A DNA stretch of 64,000 bases from CAYJEQ01 sp964371155 (GCA_964371155.1 CAYJLI010000003.1:26848-90847), one strand, 5' to 3'. Numbered from the stretch's first letter, positions 1 to 9,043 are shown. A program made the numbers and translations. Notes: a model not told the origin generated them from the letters alone.

Positions 1-57
1 ATAAGGCGGCTTAAAAGGATTAGAGAAGATTTTGATAGATTTGTAAGCGAAGTATAA
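1..57 (+). CDS. C-terminal end of an unidentified protein (partial)
   Basis: Frame 1 is open from the first base to a TAA at 55-57 and would encode the last 18 residues of a protein, charged and helix-like (ends DFDRFVSEV). The fragment is too short to assign to a family. It lies 62 bases before the next gene on the same strand. Being a gene end is an inference from the open frame only; it could be chance. Confidence 0.35.
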   Translation: MRRLKRIREDFDRFVSEV

Positions 58-119
58 AGGGACAAATTTATCAAAGTACTGCAAAAATTAGTAACGGATG
101 GATAAGGAGGAAAGTTTTT

Positions 120-500
120 ATGAGAAGTATAAAACCGGGAAGAGCGCCGTCTGCAATGAGTGCAGGAATGTGTGTGGTAGTAGTAATATTCGGCATATTT
201 TGGACAATCGGTGCCGCACAAATGGGTGCTCCGATTTTTATGCCACTCTTTGGTATAGTTTTTGTAATAATGGGGATTGTGCAGGGGATGTATCACTATA
301 AAAATGCAACAAATAAAAATCGCTTTTCATCCTTTGATATTACAGAAGAGGGAGAAGAAATCGATCCATTCGGCGAAAGATTTCACAGTAACGAAGCAAA
401 AGCAGTGCAGGCACAAAGTAGCGAGTTCTGCCCCTATTGCGGAGAGAGCACAAAATCCGATTATAGCTTTTGTCGTAAATGCGGTAAAGGTATAAAATAA
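120..500 (+). CDS. Small membrane protein with C-terminal zinc ribbon
   Basis: A 126-residue protein of unknown function. Two hydrophobic segments (about residues 13-36 and 39-58) are predicted to cross the membrane with a tight turn between them. A polar linker follows, and the C-terminus is a zinc ribbon with CxxC pairs at about 104/107 and 118/121. That tail resembles the short zinc-ribbon domains found on many Firmicutes membrane proteins. The ATG at 120 is chosen because AAGGAGG lies at 104-110, an ideal distance upstream; an overlapping frame starting at 98 has no such site. A strong hairpin terminator follows at 519-560, so the gene probably ends its transcript. Substrate and partner are unknown. 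Confidence 0.8.
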   Translation: MRSIKPGRAPSAMSAGMCVVVVIFGIFWTIGAAQMGAPIFMPLFGIVFVIMGIVQGMYHYKNATNKNRFSSFDITEEGEEIDPFGERFHSNEAKAVQAQSSEFCPYCGESTKSDYSFCRKCGKGIK

Positions 501-518
501 TCTTTATAAGCTATTCTT

Positions 519-560
519 AAAAGGCAGTAAGGGTGACACCTGTCACCCTTACTGCCTTTT
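519..560. terminator. Perfect 20-bp hairpin, probable bidirectional terminator
   Basis: Two exactly complementary 20-base arms (519-538 and 541-560) separated by 2 bases, beginning AAAA and ending TTTT, so a U tract is made in either direction. It follows the zinc-ribbon gene directly. Confidence 0.8.
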
Positions 561-631
561 ACCTTGCCCGAAGTCGTACAAAGGTACGACGAGAGGTGAA
601 GTTTGTTCATAACCACAAGGCATATAAATGC

Positions 632-661
632 TACAATCCACCGTTTTCACGGTGGATTGTA
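632..661. repeat. 12-bp inverted repeat (hairpin)
   Basis: TACAATCCACCG at 632-643 is the exact reverse complement of 650-661, with a 6-base loop. There is no clear U run on either side, so it may be a weak terminator, an mRNA-stabilising hairpin or an operator. The rest of 561-789 shows no gene that can be supported. Confidence 0.5.
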
Positions 662-789
662 CTCATAATTATATTTATTTTAAGATTGCTTTAATTCATA
701 CACACTTGTTATGTGCTTCCTTGCCTTATGGTGGTCGGTGCTGTTTTATCACAGCCCTTTGACTAAATTTATAGTATCAATACTATGGA

Positions 790-1044
790 TTACATTTGTG
801 GTTCTTCTTGAAAATCAGTTTGCTCAGCGGCACAAGCACAATTGTCGCCACATTCACAGGAATCTAAATCTTCCATTTCAGCTGAAAAATAATCTAAGTC
901 CTCATCATCGAAATCCATGAAATCTTCATCGTCACAGCAAGAGATGAATTCTCTGTTTTTAAAATAAGCTGTGATGGCAATAATAACACTTGCCACAGCC
1001 ACTAAGAAAGCTATAATGGAAATAATGGTTACGCATCTTTTCAT
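790..1044 (-). CDS. Small single-pass membrane protein with acidic, Cys-rich tail
   Basis: An 84-residue protein. An N-terminal hydrophobic segment (about residues 5-27) is followed by a tail extremely rich in Asp and Glu, with two cysteine clusters (FISCCDD near 35 and CECGDNCAC near 64-72). No family is recognised. The acidic Cys-containing tail could bind metal, which is inference. Real coding is supported by AAAGGAGGATTT just before the ATG and by a good sigma-A promoter at 1088-1116. It stands alone, divergent from the pgk operon. Confidence 0.7.
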   Translation of the reverse strand: MKRCVTIISIIAFLVAVASVIIAITAYFKNREFISCCDDEDFMDFDDEDLDYFSAEMEDLDSCECGDNCACAAEQTDFQEEPQM

Positions 1045-1087
1045 TTTTAAATCCTCCTTTAAGGGATATATTTTTATTATTACTATA

Positions 1088-1116
1088 ATTATAATACCAT
1101 TTTAAGTAAATAACAA
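1088..1116 (-). promoter_or_regulatory. Sigma-A-type promoter of the small acidic membrane protein
   Basis: On the minus strand TTGTTA (1116-1111) and TATAAT (1093-1088) are separated by exactly 17 bases, about 45 bases upstream of the start codon. This is a near-consensus housekeeping promoter. Confidence 0.7.
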
Positions 1117-1208
1117 GAGAAAAATACTTTTTTAGTAAATACATATAATATTATTGTAAATTTAATATAAATTATACATATATTTTTAGGGATTTGGAGT
1201 GTAAATCA

Positions 1209-1237
1209 TTGCCAAATAGAGATAAATAATGTAAAAT
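1209..1237 (+). promoter_or_regulatory. Sigma-A-type promoter of pgk-tpiA-gpmI
   Basis: TTGCCA at 1209-1214 and TAAAAT at 1232-1237 with a 17-base spacer, ending 30 bases before the pgk ATG. The expected transcript start near 1244 leaves a short leader containing GGAGG at 1254-1258. Confidence 0.6.
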
Positions 1238-1267
1238 ATAATTAAAAAAATTTGGAGGTAGCGACTA

Positions 1268-2458
1268 ATGGCTTTGTATGACAAGAAATCAATTGAGGAT
1301 GTAGAGGTAAGAGGTAAAAAAGTACTATTGCGCTGTGATTTTAATGTGCCACTTAAAGATGGAGAAATAACGGATGACAAGAGGATAGAAGAATCACTAC
1401 CTACAATAAAATATCTACTTAAAAACGGTGCAATATTAATTCTTTGCTCGCATTTAGGCAGACCTAAGGACGGATTTGAAGAAAAATTCTCGCTTGCACC
1501 TGTTGCAAAACATCTCTCAAAACTGCTCGGAAGCGATGTTAAAATGGCTGTCGATGTAGCGGGGGAAAACTCAAAGGAAATCCTTGCCACACTCACTGAA
1601 GGCCAAGCAATGATGATAGAAAATGTGCGTTTCATTAAAGGAGAAACCAAAAACGACCCCGAATTTGCAAAACAGCTTGCTTCCCTTGCAGATTTATTTG
1701 TAAATGATGCATTTGGTTCTTCCCACCGTGCCCACTGCTCAACCACTGGCGTAGCTGACTATATCCCTGCGGTTTGCGGTTATTTGATACAAAAAGAATT
1801 AAAGGTGATGGGGGAAGCATTAAGCAATCCTAAAAGACCTTTCGTTTCAATTCTTGGCGGTGCAAAGGTATCCGATAAAATTGGTGTAATAAGCAATCTG
1901 CTCGACAAAGTGGACACCCTAATCATAGGTGGCGGAATGGCGTTTACCTTCCAAAAAGCACTTGGTTATTCAGTAGGCAGCAGTCTTTGCGAAGATGATA
2001 AATTAGACCTTGCAAAAGAATTAATGCAAAAGGCTAAGGAAAAAGGCGTAAAGTTCTTGATTCCGACTGACAGCATTGCAGCGGATAAGTTCGCCGAGGA
2101 TGCAACTCCTGTTAATGTGGATGGTTACGACATCCCAGATGGCCTCATGGGTCTTGATATAGGCGAAAAAACAAGGGCGTCATATGCAGAAGCTATAAAA
2201 GGTGCAGGCACAGTAGTATGGAACGGCCCGATGGGCGTATTCGAGTTTGCAAACTTTGCTAAAGGCACCGAAGCGGTGGCAAAGGCTGTGGCAGAGAGTG
2301 GAGCCATATCCATAATAGGTGGCGGCGACTCAGCAGCGGCAGTTGAACAGCTCGGATATGCTGAGCAAATCACACATATATCCACAGGTGGAGGCGCATC
2401 ACTCGAATTCTTAGAGGGTGCAGTACTTCCTGGGATTGCTTGCCTTAATGATAAGTAA
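1268..2458 (+). CDS. pgk: Phosphoglycerate kinase
   Basis: Converts 1,3-bisphosphoglycerate and ADP to 3-phosphoglycerate and ATP in cytoplasmic glycolysis. At 396 residues it has the usual length. The N-terminal substrate-binding motifs RCDFNVPL (about 22-29) and SHLGRPK (about 61-67) are intact, as is the C-terminal nucleotide-binding glycine-rich GGGDSAAA. The ATG follows GGAGG at 1254-1258. It opens a three-gene glycolytic block with tpiA and gpmI. gapA, which often precedes pgk in Firmicutes, is not in the window upstream; the preceding 220 bases hold only promoters. Confidence 0.97.
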   Translation: MALYDKKSIEDVEVRGKKVLLRCDFNVPLKDGEITDDKRIEESLPTIKYLLKNGAILILCSHLGRPKDGFEEKFSLAPVAKHLSKLLGSDVKMAVDVAGENSKEILATLTEGQAMMIENVRFIKGETKNDPEFAKQLASLADLFVNDAFGSSHRAHCSTTGVADYIPAVCGYLIQKELKVMGEALSNPKRPFVSILGGAKVSDKIGVISNLLDKVDTLIIGGGMAFTFQKALGYSVGSSLCEDDKLDLAKELMQKAKEKGVKFLIPTDSIAADKFAEDATPVNVDGYDIPDGLMGLDIGEKTRASYAEAIKGAGTVVWNGPMGVFEFANFAKGTEAVAKAVAESGAISIIGGGDSAAAVEQLGYAEQITHISTGGGASLEFLEGAVLPGIACLNDK

Positions 2459-2617
2459 ATAATCAAAGCAAATAAATTAATAAAATACTTTTTCATGCAG
2501 TCCATTCTACCACGGGCACAGTGAACTGCATGGAAGAATTATTTTAAGCTATAAGCATTAAACCGATAATAGGTATTGCTGTTTCTACAAAGTTGCAGTG
2601 GAAAGGAAATTTATAAT

Positions 2618-3382
2618 ATGAGCAAAAGAGAAGTAATTATTGCTGGAAACTGGAAGATGAATTTTACTAATTCCGAGGCAAAAGCGTTTATAGAAAAATT
2701 AGCGGTAAATATAGGTGATAGCTCCTGCAATGTAGTACTTGCAGCACCGTTTACCCTGCTTTCTGTGGCTAAAGAGGCGGCGAAGGATACAGGAATAAAT
2801 ATATCATCACAAAATTGCCACTGGGAGCAAAGTGGAGCGTTCACAGGGGAGGTGTCCGCCCCAATGCTAAAGGATATAGGGGTGGAGTATACCCTTATAG
2901 GACACAGCGAGCGCAGAGCCTATTTTGGCGAAAGTGACAGCACAGTGAATTTGCGCACTAAGGCATCGCTTGCAAGCGGTATTAGGCCGATAGTTTGCAT
3001 AGGTGAAACCCTTGAAGAACGAGAGCAGGAGCTTACAGAGCAAGTCTTAAAAAGACAAATAGATGAGGGACTTTGTGGCATACAGAGCGACTTAGCAAAA
3101 AATATTATTGTAGCCTACGAGCCTGTTTGGGCGATAGGTACGGGCAAGACTGCCACGGGTGAAATGGCTGAAGAAGCATGTGCTTATGTTAGAAACTGCC
3201 TAAAATCACTTTTCACAGAGGAAGTTTCTGAAAAAATGCCGATACTTTACGGTGGTTCAATGAATGAGAAAAACTGTGATGAACTCCTCTCAAAAGAAAA
3301 TATTGATGGGGGACTAATCGGCGGAGCTTCTTTAAAATGCGATATCTTTACCGAAATGGTTAAGATAGGGGAAATGCACTGA
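2618..3382 (+). CDS. tpiA: Triosephosphate isomerase
   Basis: Interconverts dihydroxyacetone phosphate and glyceraldehyde-3-phosphate. The 254-residue product starts MSKREVIIAGNWKMN and keeps the catalytic set: Asn and Lys in AGNWKMN, His in IGHSERR, Glu in AYEPVWAIGTGKT and the phosphate-binding YGGSMN. An in-frame start at 2576 would add 14 residues not seen in the family. The ATG at 2618 is preferred because it follows GGAAAGGAAAT and fits the family. The 160-base gap after pgk contains an 8-bp inverted repeat (2494-2501 with 2525-2532) of unclear role. Confidence 0.97.
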   Translation: MSKREVIIAGNWKMNFTNSEAKAFIEKLAVNIGDSSCNVVLAAPFTLLSVAKEAAKDTGINISSQNCHWEQSGAFTGEVSAPMLKDIGVEYTLIGHSERRAYFGESDSTVNLRTKASLASGIRPIVCIGETLEEREQELTEQVLKRQIDEGLCGIQSDLAKNIIVAYEPVWAIGTGKTATGEMAEEACAYVRNCLKSLFTEEVSEKMPILYGGSMNEKNCDELLSKENIDGGLIGGASLKCDIFTEMVKIGEMH

Positions 3383-3403
3383 TATACTTATATTAATTTT
3401 TAA

Positions 3404-3436
3404 CTACCCCATCCCGCCAACGGCGGGGTGGGGTAG
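3404..3436. repeat. G/C-rich 15-bp hairpin between tpiA and gpmI
   Basis: CTACCCCATCCCGCC (3404-3418) pairs with 3422-3436 apart from one T:G position. The U tract expected of an intrinsic terminator is lacking on the plus strand, so it may modulate or stabilise the operon mRNA. Confidence 0.5.
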
Positions 3437-3493
3437 CGCGTAAAAAGTTTTTGAACATTAGGATATAAAATAAGGCTTGTGAAGGGAGCATAT

Positions 3494-5008
3494 ATGAAAA
3501 AAACACTTCTCTTACTAATAATGGATGGGTACGGACTGGGTAAAGAAAATAAAGCCAATGCGATATACAGGGCAAATACACCCATTATAGACAAACTGCT
3601 CAAAGATTACCCCAATACCACACTCGGAGCTTCTGGGCTTGATGTAGGACTGCCGGAAGGGCAGATGGGAAATTCCGAGGTAGGCCACACAAATATAGGT
3701 GCAGGCAGGGTGGTTTATCAGGATTTAACAAGGATAAGCAAGGCGATAAAAGATGGGGAATTTGGTGAAAATCCTGTTCTAACATCGGCTATGGAGAAAG
3801 CTATAAAAAATGATAAAGCGATACATTTAATGGGGCTTTTATCCGACGGTGGAGTGCACAGCCATATAGAGCACCTCTATGCACTGCTTAAAATAGCAAA
3901 GGAAAAAGGTGCTAAAAATGTCTATATCCACTGCTTTACCGACGGCAGGGATGTCCCACCAACCTCCGCAATAGAATATTTAAAAGAACTGCAAAGTTTT
4001 ATAGATGATTTAGGTATAGGGAAAATAGCGGACATTAGCGGCAGATACTATGCAATGGATAGGGACAATAGATTTGATAGAGTACAACTTGCCTATGACG
4101 CACTGATTAAAGGCGAAGGTGAGCTTGCAGACGATGCGATAAAAGCGATTACTGCAAACTATACAAGCGGTGTAAACGATGAATTTGTAAAACCTACTAT
4201 CTGCCATAAGGGCGGCAATATCAAAGATGGCGACAGTGTGATTTTTTACAATTTCCGCCCCGATAGGGCAAGGGAGATAACCTCAGCAATAACCGAGGCG
4301 GACTTCAGTGGCTTTGAGCGTGGAGAAGTAGTGAGTGATATAAATTTTGTTACATTCACAAGGTATGATGAAAAATTTAAATCGGTGGAAATAGCATTTT
4401 TACCACAGTCACTAAAAAACACCTTGGGCGAGTGCTTATCAGAAATGGGCAAAAAGCAGCTTAGAATTGCCGAAACAGAAAAATATGCCCATGTAACATT
4501 TTTCTTTAACGGAGGCAGGGAAGAGCAGTACCAAGGCGAGGACAGGGTGTTGATAAATTCCCCCAATGTAGCAACTTACGACCTAAAGCCAGAAATGAGC
4601 GCAGTGGAAGTCACTGACGAAGCAGTGCGCAGGATTAAGTCCGGCGAATATGACACCGTGATACTAAATCTCGCAAATTGCGATATGGTAGGACACACAG
4701 GTGTGATGGATGCTGCAATAAAAGCTGTGGAGATAGTGGATAAATGCGTGGGTGAGCTTGTGGAAGCCGTGCTTTCTGTGGGGGGTGTGGCACTTATCAC
4801 CTCGGACCATGGAAATGCTGAAGTAATGCTTGATGCAGATGGAAATATAGTAACTGCGCACAGCACGAATAAAGTACCACTCGTGGTGGTGGGTAAAAAC
4901 TGCAATTTAAGAAGCGGTGGAGTACTTGCCGACTTAGCTCCTACTATGCTTGATATTATGAATCTCGCCGTGCCAAAGGAAATGAATGGAAAGAGCTTAA
5001 TAAAATAA
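3494..5008 (+). CDS. gpmI: 2,3-bisphosphoglycerate-independent phosphoglycerate mutase
   Basis: Manganese-dependent enzyme interconverting 3- and 2-phosphoglycerate. At 504 residues it matches the iPGM family (about 510). Visible motifs are MDGYGLG near the N-terminus (metal site), the phosphoserine in GQMGNSEVGH (Ser61) and the C-terminal metal ligands in TSDHGNAE. The ATG at 3494 follows GAAGGGAG; a GTG at 3479 would add five residues but has no ribosome site. Third gene of the glycolytic block; transcription from the pgk promoter is likely but the two intergenic hairpins could make it discontinuous. Confidence 0.96.
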   Translation: MKKTLLLLIMDGYGLGKENKANAIYRANTPIIDKLLKDYPNTTLGASGLDVGLPEGQMGNSEVGHTNIGAGRVVYQDLTRISKAIKDGEFGENPVLTSAMEKAIKNDKAIHLMGLLSDGGVHSHIEHLYALLKIAKEKGAKNVYIHCFTDGRDVPPTSAIEYLKELQSFIDDLGIGKIADISGRYYAMDRDNRFDRVQLAYDALIKGEGELADDAIKAITANYTSGVNDEFVKPTICHKGGNIKDGDSVIFYNFRPDRAREITSAITEADFSGFERGEVVSDINFVTFTRYDEKFKSVEIAFLPQSLKNTLGECLSEMGKKQLRIAETEKYAHVTFFFNGGREEQYQGEDRVLINSPNVATYDLKPEMSAVEVTDEAVRRIKSGEYDTVILNLANCDMVGHTGVMDAAIKAVEIVDKCVGELVEAVLSVGGVALITSDHGNAEVMLDADGNIVTAHSTNKVPLVVVGKNCNLRSGGVLADLAPTMLDIMNLAVPKEMNGKSLIK

Positions 5009-5116
5009 TAATTACTTGATTTTTTACTAAAGCATGGTTTTGAAAGGCAAAGTTTTTTCGCCTAAAGAAGTGAGTGAAAAAACTTTACTGCAAGGAGATT
5101 TAAAGGGGTAAAAATT

Positions 5117-5668
5117 TTGGCAAAATTCATGAAAGCAACAGCCTTGAGCACTGCCATACTAACGATGGCAATGTTAGTGCTATATTTTCTTTTAGATATA
5201 GAACTATTTAAAACTTTTTCCATCACTTTCGGGGCAATTTTCTATCATTTTGCAATGAGGCTGTCCGTCGGATACTATTATCAGAAAAAATATAATAATA
5301 TAATAGACTACAATGATGAACGCTTTTATGTAGGAGAAGCAGAGAAAAGGATATATCAAAAGATTAATGTTAAAGACTTAAAAAAATATCTGCCTACTTA
5401 TGACATAGATACTTTCAGTATCAAGGAGCATAAATATGAAGATATAGCAATGGCAATGTGCCAAGCAGAGTTAGTCCATAAAACAATATTTATCTTTTCA
5501 TTTTTTCCAGTACTTGCGTCCATTTGCTTTGGGAGCATAGAAGTGTTTATTATCTCTTCAGTACTATCCGCACTATTTGATTTGCTATTTGTAATAGTCC
5601 AGCGCTACAATAGGCAAAGAATTATGCGTCTTATAAAGCACAAATCAAATAAACCATCAAATAAGTAA
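5117..5668 (+). CDS. CrtO-like (glycosyl-diaponeurosporenoate acyltransferase family) membrane protein
   Basis: A 183-residue membrane protein with two N-terminal hydrophobic segments (about 7-28 and 33-50) and two more near 122-140 and 143-162. The region from about residue 75 onward carries the hallmarks of the CrtO family as in Staphylococcus aureus staphyloxanthin synthesis: a YQKINVKDLKKYLPT-type stretch, an AELVH motif and a closing VQRYNRQRIMRLIKH. No other carotenoid gene is nearby, so the substrate is unknown and carotenoid acylation should not be assumed. The TTG at 5117 is used because AAAGGGG lies 9 bases upstream; an ATG at 5129 is an alternative. Confidence 0.65.
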   Translation: MAKFMKATALSTAILTMAMLVLYFLLDIELFKTFSITFGAIFYHFAMRLSVGYYYQKKYNNIIDYNDERFYVGEAEKRIYQKINVKDLKKYLPTYDIDTFSIKEHKYEDIAMAMCQAELVHKTIFIFSFFPVLASICFGSIEVFIISSVLSALFDLLFVIVQRYNRQRIMRLIKHKSNKPSNK

Positions 5669-5726
5669 AACATCCAAAAATCAAACTACCATCAATGCTA
5701 AATTGGCGGTGGATAATATCGAAAAA

Positions 5727-5772
5727 CAGGGTATACTCGCATATATGGTGCAAGTATACCCTGAGTTTTTTT
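5727..5772 (+). terminator. Intrinsic terminator after the CrtO-like gene
   Basis: CAGGGTATACT (5727-5737) pairs with AGTATACCCTG (5753-5763), followed by a run of seven T at 5766-5772. It lies 58 bases past the stop codon and also insulates the convergent cca gene. Confidence 0.85.
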
Positions 5773-5792
5773 ATAAAGGTTTATACATGAAT

Positions 5793-7139
5793 TTATAGCA
5801 ATTTTTTTGCTTTTTGCATCAAAATTTCTCGGTCATTTTCTATTTCACCATCAAGAACCATTTCTAAAAGCGAAGAGAGTATTCTCCCGATTTCACTTCC
5901 CCGAGGTATGCCCATATTTATTAAATCATTGCCGTTTATCTCAAGGCTTGCAAGGCTAATGCAATCCTCCGATTTAATGATATCTTCCGCAAGCTTGGCC
6001 ATTTCCTTAGAGCGGCTTAGTCTCGCTTTTGATATGTTTTCACTCTTTGCTAAATCGTCAGATAGCTTTACCTGAGTTAACTTTATAAACTGCTCATATC
6101 CAATTTTATTAAGCCATCTCTTAATATATTTTTCCTCTATTACTATATCGCTGCTGTGATATTTTATCAGCTGGGTTACTTTTTCTATGCTATCATTGTC
6201 AAATCTAAGCCTTTTAAGTATAATCTTAGCCATTTCAGCACTTATTTTAGCATGGCCATAAAAATGCCCCACTCCGTTTTCATCAACTGTATAGCAAGCG
6301 GGTTTTCCAATGTCGTGCAAAAGTAGTGCAAGCTTAATGATTAAATCATTGACCCCAAGCTTTACCGCAATCACACTGTGCACCCAAACATCATAATCGT
6401 GATAGGGAGTGTTTTGCTCAAAACCAAACATATCTGTGATTTCGGGAATAAATACCGCAATTACATCACTGTACTCAATCAGTGCATCCCCAACCGTCGC
6501 ACCGCATAAAAGCTTTGCAAGCTCCTCCCGTATCCGCTCAGAAGCTATATTTTTAAGCAGATGGCAATGCTTATGGATTGCAGCTTTAGCTTCACTACAA
6601 ACAGTGAAGCCATGCACCGACGCAAAACGAACTGCACGAATAATTCGCAGTGCATCTTCATTAAATCTTTGCTCGGCATCGCCTACCGCCCTTATAATGC
6701 CTTCATTTAGGTCGCAAAGCCCTCCAAAGGGGTCGATTAATCCTGTGCTATCATTATAAGCCATTGCGTTTATCGTGAAATCACGCCGTTTAAGGTCGCT
6801 TTCTAAATCGCTTACAAAACTCACACTGCTCGGGCGGCGATTGTCTTTGTATTCGCCGTCCAACCTAAATGTGGTAATTTCAAACACTTCACCGCAGATA
6901 ACCACCCCCACTGTTCCATGCTTAATGCCTGCTTTAATAAGGGTGTACTGCTCAAAATGCTTTATAATTTCTTCGGGGAGAGCATTTGTGCAAATATCAT
7001 AATCCTTTGGGGTGTTACCCATTAAAAAATCACGCACCGCACCACCTACAATATATGCCTCAAAACCGAGACTGTTAAGCTTTTTTATTATTAGTTTGAC
7101 ATTGTGCGGCAGATTAAATTTTTTATTTATAATATTCAC
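5793..7139 (-). CDS. cca: CCA tRNA nucleotidyltransferase with HD domain
   Basis: Adds or repairs the 3' CCA of tRNAs. The 448-residue protein has the class II nucleotidyltransferase signature GGAVRDFLMG (about 32-41), the catalytic DYD pair at 46/48, the DFTINAMAYN motif, an RNA-binding helical part and an HD-type motif LLLHDIGKP in the second half. The annotated GTG at 7139 directly abuts AGGGGGG with no spacing, so the true start may be a nearby non-ATG codon; the domain itself begins around residue 10. It reads leftwards and converges with the CrtO-like gene. Confidence 0.93.
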   Translation of the reverse strand: MNIINKKFNLPHNVKLIIKKLNSLGFEAYIVGGAVRDFLMGNTPKDYDICTNALPEEIIKHFEQYTLIKAGIKHGTVGVVICGEVFEITTFRLDGEYKDNRRPSSVSFVSDLESDLKRRDFTINAMAYNDSTGLIDPFGGLCDLNEGIIRAVGDAEQRFNEDALRIIRAVRFASVHGFTVCSEAKAAIHKHCHLLKNIASERIREELAKLLCGATVGDALIEYSDVIAVFIPEITDMFGFEQNTPYHDYDVWVHSVIAVKLGVNDLIIKLALLLHDIGKPACYTVDENGVGHFYGHAKISAEMAKIILKRLRFDNDSIEKVTQLIKYHSSDIVIEEKYIKRWLNKIGYEQFIKLTQVKLSDDLAKSENISKARLSRSKEMAKLAEDIIKSEDCISLASLEINGNDLINMGIPRGSEIGRILSSLLEMVLDGEIENDREILMQKAKKLL

Positions 7140-7258
7140 CCCCCTAAAAAGAATATTTCTTAAATTTACCGATATGATTTGAAGCAGTATTAGTGAAAAC
7201 TATTCCACTAAAACCTGTACGGGTTCGAGTATTGCCACCCTTAGCAAGTCACACTGCA

Positions 7259-7303
7259 AAATTGGGCTCCGCTTCTCACTAAGCGGAGAGCAAAGCCCAA
7301 TTT
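7259..7303 (-). terminator. Terminator after fapA
   Basis: AAATTGGGCT (7259-7268) pairs with AGCCCAATTT (7294-7303), and inside it CCGCTT pairs with AAGCGG. Read on the minus strand it starts 10 bases past the fapA stop and ends in AATTTTG. Confidence 0.65.
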
Positions 7304-7312
7304 AATATAAAA

Positions 7313-9043
7313 CTAATTGGCTCCCATGATTACTTCGCCCTCATCCGAAAGCAAAAAGACTACACTGGACTCAGTATTTGTAACCCTAAAGCTTTCATCG
7401 GCGATAGAAATTTGTGTCGGTGGGAATACCATCTGCGCACGAACTGTGCATTTTTTATAATCTTTATCAATTTTTTCAAGCTCATCAAGCTCTTTTTTAT
7501 TATCACGAATTTGTATTTTATAAAGCTCACTCTGCTGAAGGAGTTTTATATATAATTTACCCCTCTCAGGAGTTTTATGCTCTTCTTTTTCTAAGAAAAT
7601 TCTATTTTTATCAATCATTTCAAATGTCTTTATATCGTTTTTTATGGTGTTGCGGAGCTCACTCATTCTTTCAATCACTTCTTTGGATTTTCCAAGATTG
7701 AGCATGGTTTCTCTATTTCCTTTGCTTCCTATTGTATTTGCAACAATGCTGTTATAGGCATTTACTTTACCGCCCACTATTACACCCTTATCTAAAGTTA
7801 CATCAATACTGTCATTGCAATAAACCTCGCAGTTGATTATACTGCTGGCTTCAATGCTTTTATTAGAGGTTACAAAGCAGTTTTCGAGATATTTGCATTT
7901 GATTTTTCCACGAGCCGTAATTTTTCCGCTGTAATCCCCATTTACCCCTTTGGATATTATTATGTCTTCGCCGGCAATCAGTGTAGCAGCTTCAACCGAG
8001 CCGTCAACCAATATACTGCCCTCAGCCTTTATAATATATCCACTTTTAACATCACCTTTAATATGGATATCACCCACGAAATCGATGTTACCAACTGTGA
8101 TGTCCACATCACCGGACACTCTAAGAGTCGGCTCAACAAAATATCTGCCATCTTTGAGTGCAAGCTCACCATCTATTGAAGAATAGAGAACAGTCTTATC
8201 ATCTGATAAATATGTATTTTTTCCGTTTTGTGGCTGTGCAGGTTTTCCAGGCTTAGCTTTGAGCTTTACCCCGTGTACCGACATACCATCCTCGCCCAAT
8301 GTTGGTAAAATTATCTCGCAAATTTTTGTGTGTTTTACTATATTATTTACTATATTTAAATCCTTAAAATCAATATTTCCATGTGCATCTTCGCTGTATC
8401 GGGGTATAATATTAAGCTCGGTGGTGTGAACTATACTACCATCTTCGCCATCCTGTGGAAGCTCGCCTTTTGCAAATTTTAGTAGTTTGCAGTACATTCT
8501 TTCATTGGTAATGTTTTCTATCAAATCGCTATCCAAGCCATGTTTTATTTGAAGATTTCTAACTCTCTCATTTATCATTTCAGTACTGACATCGGCACCA
8601 CCGTTAATCGGTGGAAATACAAAAATATAAGCATCGCATTTATTGAAGGACACATTTACATAAACCGCCGCATCAACAGGGTTTTCTTTTGGTAAGCGAT
8701 TTTTATTATAATCCTGTGCAAGAATTTTAAGCCTTGAGTCAAATGCTTTAGTGTCTTCATCTTTGTGCATGTTGTAATCAGTGTCGAAGCCGATTCTATA
8801 ACAAAATTCCATAAGATGATTATCGAATTTGCTTTCTTTAGGCTGGTTTATAGCTGTAATAACCTCGGTGTTTTTTTCTTCATCTAAGATTTCTTCGTTT
8901 TCGATTTCGGACTCATATAAATTAGAAACTGCTTCATTTTCAGATTCTAATTCGGTATCTTCTATTTCTTCCTGAGTTTTTTCGCCTATTCGCTCTAAGA
9001 ATTTCTCATACATCGAGAGTATTATGCTTTTTTCCTTATCCAC
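7313..9043 (-). CDS. fapA: FapA/DUF342 family protein
   Basis: A 576-residue cytoplasmic protein. The first 60 or so residues are acidic and low-complexity. An N-terminal FapA domain follows, and from about 300 to 430 a right-handed beta-helix-like stretch rich in short repeats such as GDVDITVGNIDFVGDI and GSILVDGSV. The C-terminal 120 residues are charged and coiled-coil-like. In Vibrio, FapA links to polar flagellum assembly and to glucose-PTS control; in Clostridia DUF342 proteins are widespread with unknown role. The GTG start follows GGAGGTG at 9051-9057. It is the first of a run of minus-strand genes and lies 22 bases from the methyltransferase-like gene upstream, so the two are likely cotranscribed. 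Confidence 0.8.
   Translation of the reverse strand: MDKEKSIILSMYEKFLERIGEKTQEEIEDTELESENEAVSNLYESEIENEEILDEEKNTEVITAINQPKESKFDNHLMEFCYRIGFDTDYNMHKDEDTKAFDSRLKILAQDYNKNRLPKENPVDAAVYVNVSFNKCDAYIFVFPPINGGADVSTEMINERVRNLQIKHGLDSDLIENITNERMYCKLLKFAKGELPQDGEDGSIVHTTELNIIPRYSEDAHGNIDFKDLNIVNNIVKHTKICEIILPTLGEDGMSVHGVKLKAKPGKPAQPQNGKNTYLSDDKTVLYSSIDGELALKDGRYFVEPTLRVSGDVDITVGNIDFVGDIHIKGDVKSGYIIKAEGSILVDGSVEAATLIAGEDIIISKGVNGDYSGKITARGKIKCKYLENCFVTSNKSIEASSIINCEVYCNDSIDVTLDKGVIVGGKVNAYNSIVANTIGSKGNRETMLNLGKSKEVIERMSELRNTIKNDIKTFEMIDKNRIFLEKEEHKTPERGKLYIKLLQQSELYKIQIRDNKKELDELEKIDKDYKKCTVRAQMVFPPTQISIADESFRVTNTESSVVFLLSDEGEVIMGAN

Noticed and set aside
98..301. 67-residue frame overlapping the zinc-ribbon gene
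   Set aside because: No ribosome site, and the AAGGAGG at 104-110 serves the ATG at 120 in another frame.
711..920. 69-residue plus-strand frame
   Set aside because: It overlaps on the opposite strand a small gene with better start signals and has no ribosome site.
7216..7260. tRNA-like stretch (GGGTTCGAGT followed by GCCACCC)
   Set aside because: The T-loop-like GGTTCGAGT is present, but no matching T-stem, acceptor stem or anticodon arm can be laid out in the flanks on either strand.
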